A stretch of 20,599 nucleotides of DNA. Origin: RYN-431 sp036388295. GTDB lineage: Bacteria; Planctomycetota; Phycisphaerae; Tepidisphaerales; Tepidisphaeraceae. The DNA lies in NCBI GenBank assembly GCA_036388295.1, contig DASVSC010000082.1, positions 1 to 20,599 on the forward strand, written 5' to 3'. Shown here piece by piece: positions 19,787-20,599 of the stretch. The notes under the pieces were generated by a model. That model had not been told where the DNA came from. It searched no databases and was given only the letters and a program-made list of their open reading frames with translations. Position 1 is the first letter of the stretch, and each line of letters starts with the position of its first letter. The position numbers and the translations under genes are program-made.

Positions 19787-20599
19787 CTACCCCGGTACAA
19801 CGGTGGCGACTGCAAGCCGCATGACCTGCTCCGCTGCCATCATGACCAGGTCGGCGGCATGGTCTTGCGCCTCAACCAACGCCATCGGGCGGTTCAGAAT
19901 CGACAGCGCCGCGGTGACGCCTTCGTGGTGCGCTGCGTGCCACCCGTCGCCCAGGCTCCCGGCCAGCACCACGCAGGGAACGTTGGCCTCCTGACACGCG
20001 CGGGCCACGGCCATCGGCGCTTTGCCGCCGAGCGATTGCATGTCGAACCGGCCTTCGCCCGTCAGGCACAGGTCGACGCCTTTCAGACGGGCCGTGAGGT
20101 TCAGGTAGTCGAATATCAGTTGCGCGCCCGAGACGGCTTGTGCGCCGAACAGCGCCATCAGCCCGAAGCCGGTGCCGCCGCCCGCGCCGCTGGCGGGCAG
20201 GCGGGCAAAGTCAGTCAGGCCCAGGCGTTCGCTCAGCTTGCGCAGGCCGTCGTCCAGGTGACGCACCTGCGCCGGGGTCGCCCCTTTTTGTGGCCCGAAG
20301 ATGTGGGCGGCGCCGTCGGGACCATATAGCGGGTTGCCGACGTCGGCGGCGACCACGATCTCGACGCCGGCGAAGCGCAGCAGGCCGTTGGTGTTCGCCG
20401 AGGTGTCTTCGCCACGCCGGCCGACGGAGACGACCTTGGCGGCGTCCGAGCCGGTGATCTTTCGGTCGGACGCGGCGTACGTCTTGCCGCTGCGCAGACG
20501 GATAACCGCGCCGCACGCCTGAGCCATGCCGAGGCCGCCGTCGCAGGTCGCGCTGCCGCCGACGCCGACGATCACGCGCGTCGCCCCTTGCCGCACGGC
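19787..20599 (-). CDS. glxK: Glycerate 2-kinase, 5' part beyond the window
   Basis: A 270-residue C-terminal portion of a class I glycerate kinase (GlxK/GarK type), which phosphorylates D-glycerate at C2 to feed 2-phosphoglycerate into glycolysis. Signature segments: VIVGVGGSATCDGGLGMAQACGA, VAADVGNPLYGPDGAAHIFGPQKGA, SGAGGGTGFGLMALFGA, LCLTGEGRFDMQSLGGKAP and VLAGSLG. The reading frame continues to the window edge without a start. Family members are about 370-380 residues, so roughly the first 105 residues are missing here. The symbol is by family; garK or gckA would serve equally. The zinc-ribbon membrane protein gene follows closely on the same strand. Confidence 0.93.
   Translation of the reverse strand, partial: AVRQGATRVIVGVGGSATCDGGLGMAQACGAVIRLRSGKTYAASDRKITGSDAAKVVSVGRRGEDTSANTNGLLRFAGVEIVVAADVGNPLYGPDGAAHIFGPQKGATPAQVRHLDDGLRKLSERLGLTDFARLPASGAGGGTGFGLMALFGAQAVSGAQLIFDYLNLTARLKGVDLCLTGEGRFDMQSLGGKAPMAVARACQEANVPCVVLAGSLGDGWHAAHHEGVTAALSILNRPMALVEAQDHAADLVMMAAEQVMRLAVATVVPG

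Overview
The window is about 20.6 kb of GC-rich bacterial DNA. It most resembles a Planctomycetota chromosome, probably a Phycisphaerae/Tepidisphaerales-type lineage; this is inferred from style, not from a marker gene. The grounds are a membrane protein with a planctomycete-style N-terminal zinc ribbon, secreted glycoside hydrolases, many lone or short operons, and several families of palindromic intergenic repeats. Most of the window is ordinary metabolic and housekeeping chromosome. The unusual signal is in the spacers.

Layout. (1) 1-1100: the tail of an IS5-like transposase, half of a palindromic repeat, an unknown two-TM protein, and a REP-like doublet. (2) 1102-3908, minus strand: a TIM-barrel sugar isomerase/epimerase-like gene, then a two-gene unit of a transthyretin-fold protein (5-hydroxyisourate hydrolase family, but without that family's catalytic residues) and a guanine deaminase-like amidohydrolase. 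(3) 4015-4135: tRNA-Leu(CAA) with a clear terminator. (4) 4179-9207: two divergent GH3 glycosidases exported from the cytoplasm, flanked on the outside by two copies (A and B) of a roughly 139-bp element built from paired palindromes. (5) 9302-14606, minus strand: pyruvate carboxylase, then biotin protein ligase, then an alpha/beta-hydrolase lipoprotein. The biotin enzyme is followed by the enzyme that biotinylates it. A third repeat element (C), carrying a different long hairpin inside it, sits between the first two genes. (6) 14691-18166, plus strand: a YkgJ-type cysteine-cluster protein, a hairpin-rich spacer, the disaggregase ClpB, and a strong bidirectional terminator. (7) 18171-20599, minus strand: a glycerate 2-kinase (5' end beyond the window) followed by a zinc-ribbon membrane protein.

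Functional themes are beta-glycoside degradation at the cell surface or periplasm, anaplerotic carboxylation with its biotin ligase, purine catabolism, glycerate entry into glycolysis, and protein disaggregation. I found no phage, CRISPR, toxin-antitoxin or defence system and no biosynthetic cluster. The best leads for something undescribed are the nested palindromic repeat elements, one of which appears to supply the ribosome binding site of birA, and the transthyretin-like protein without an active site in the purine operon.
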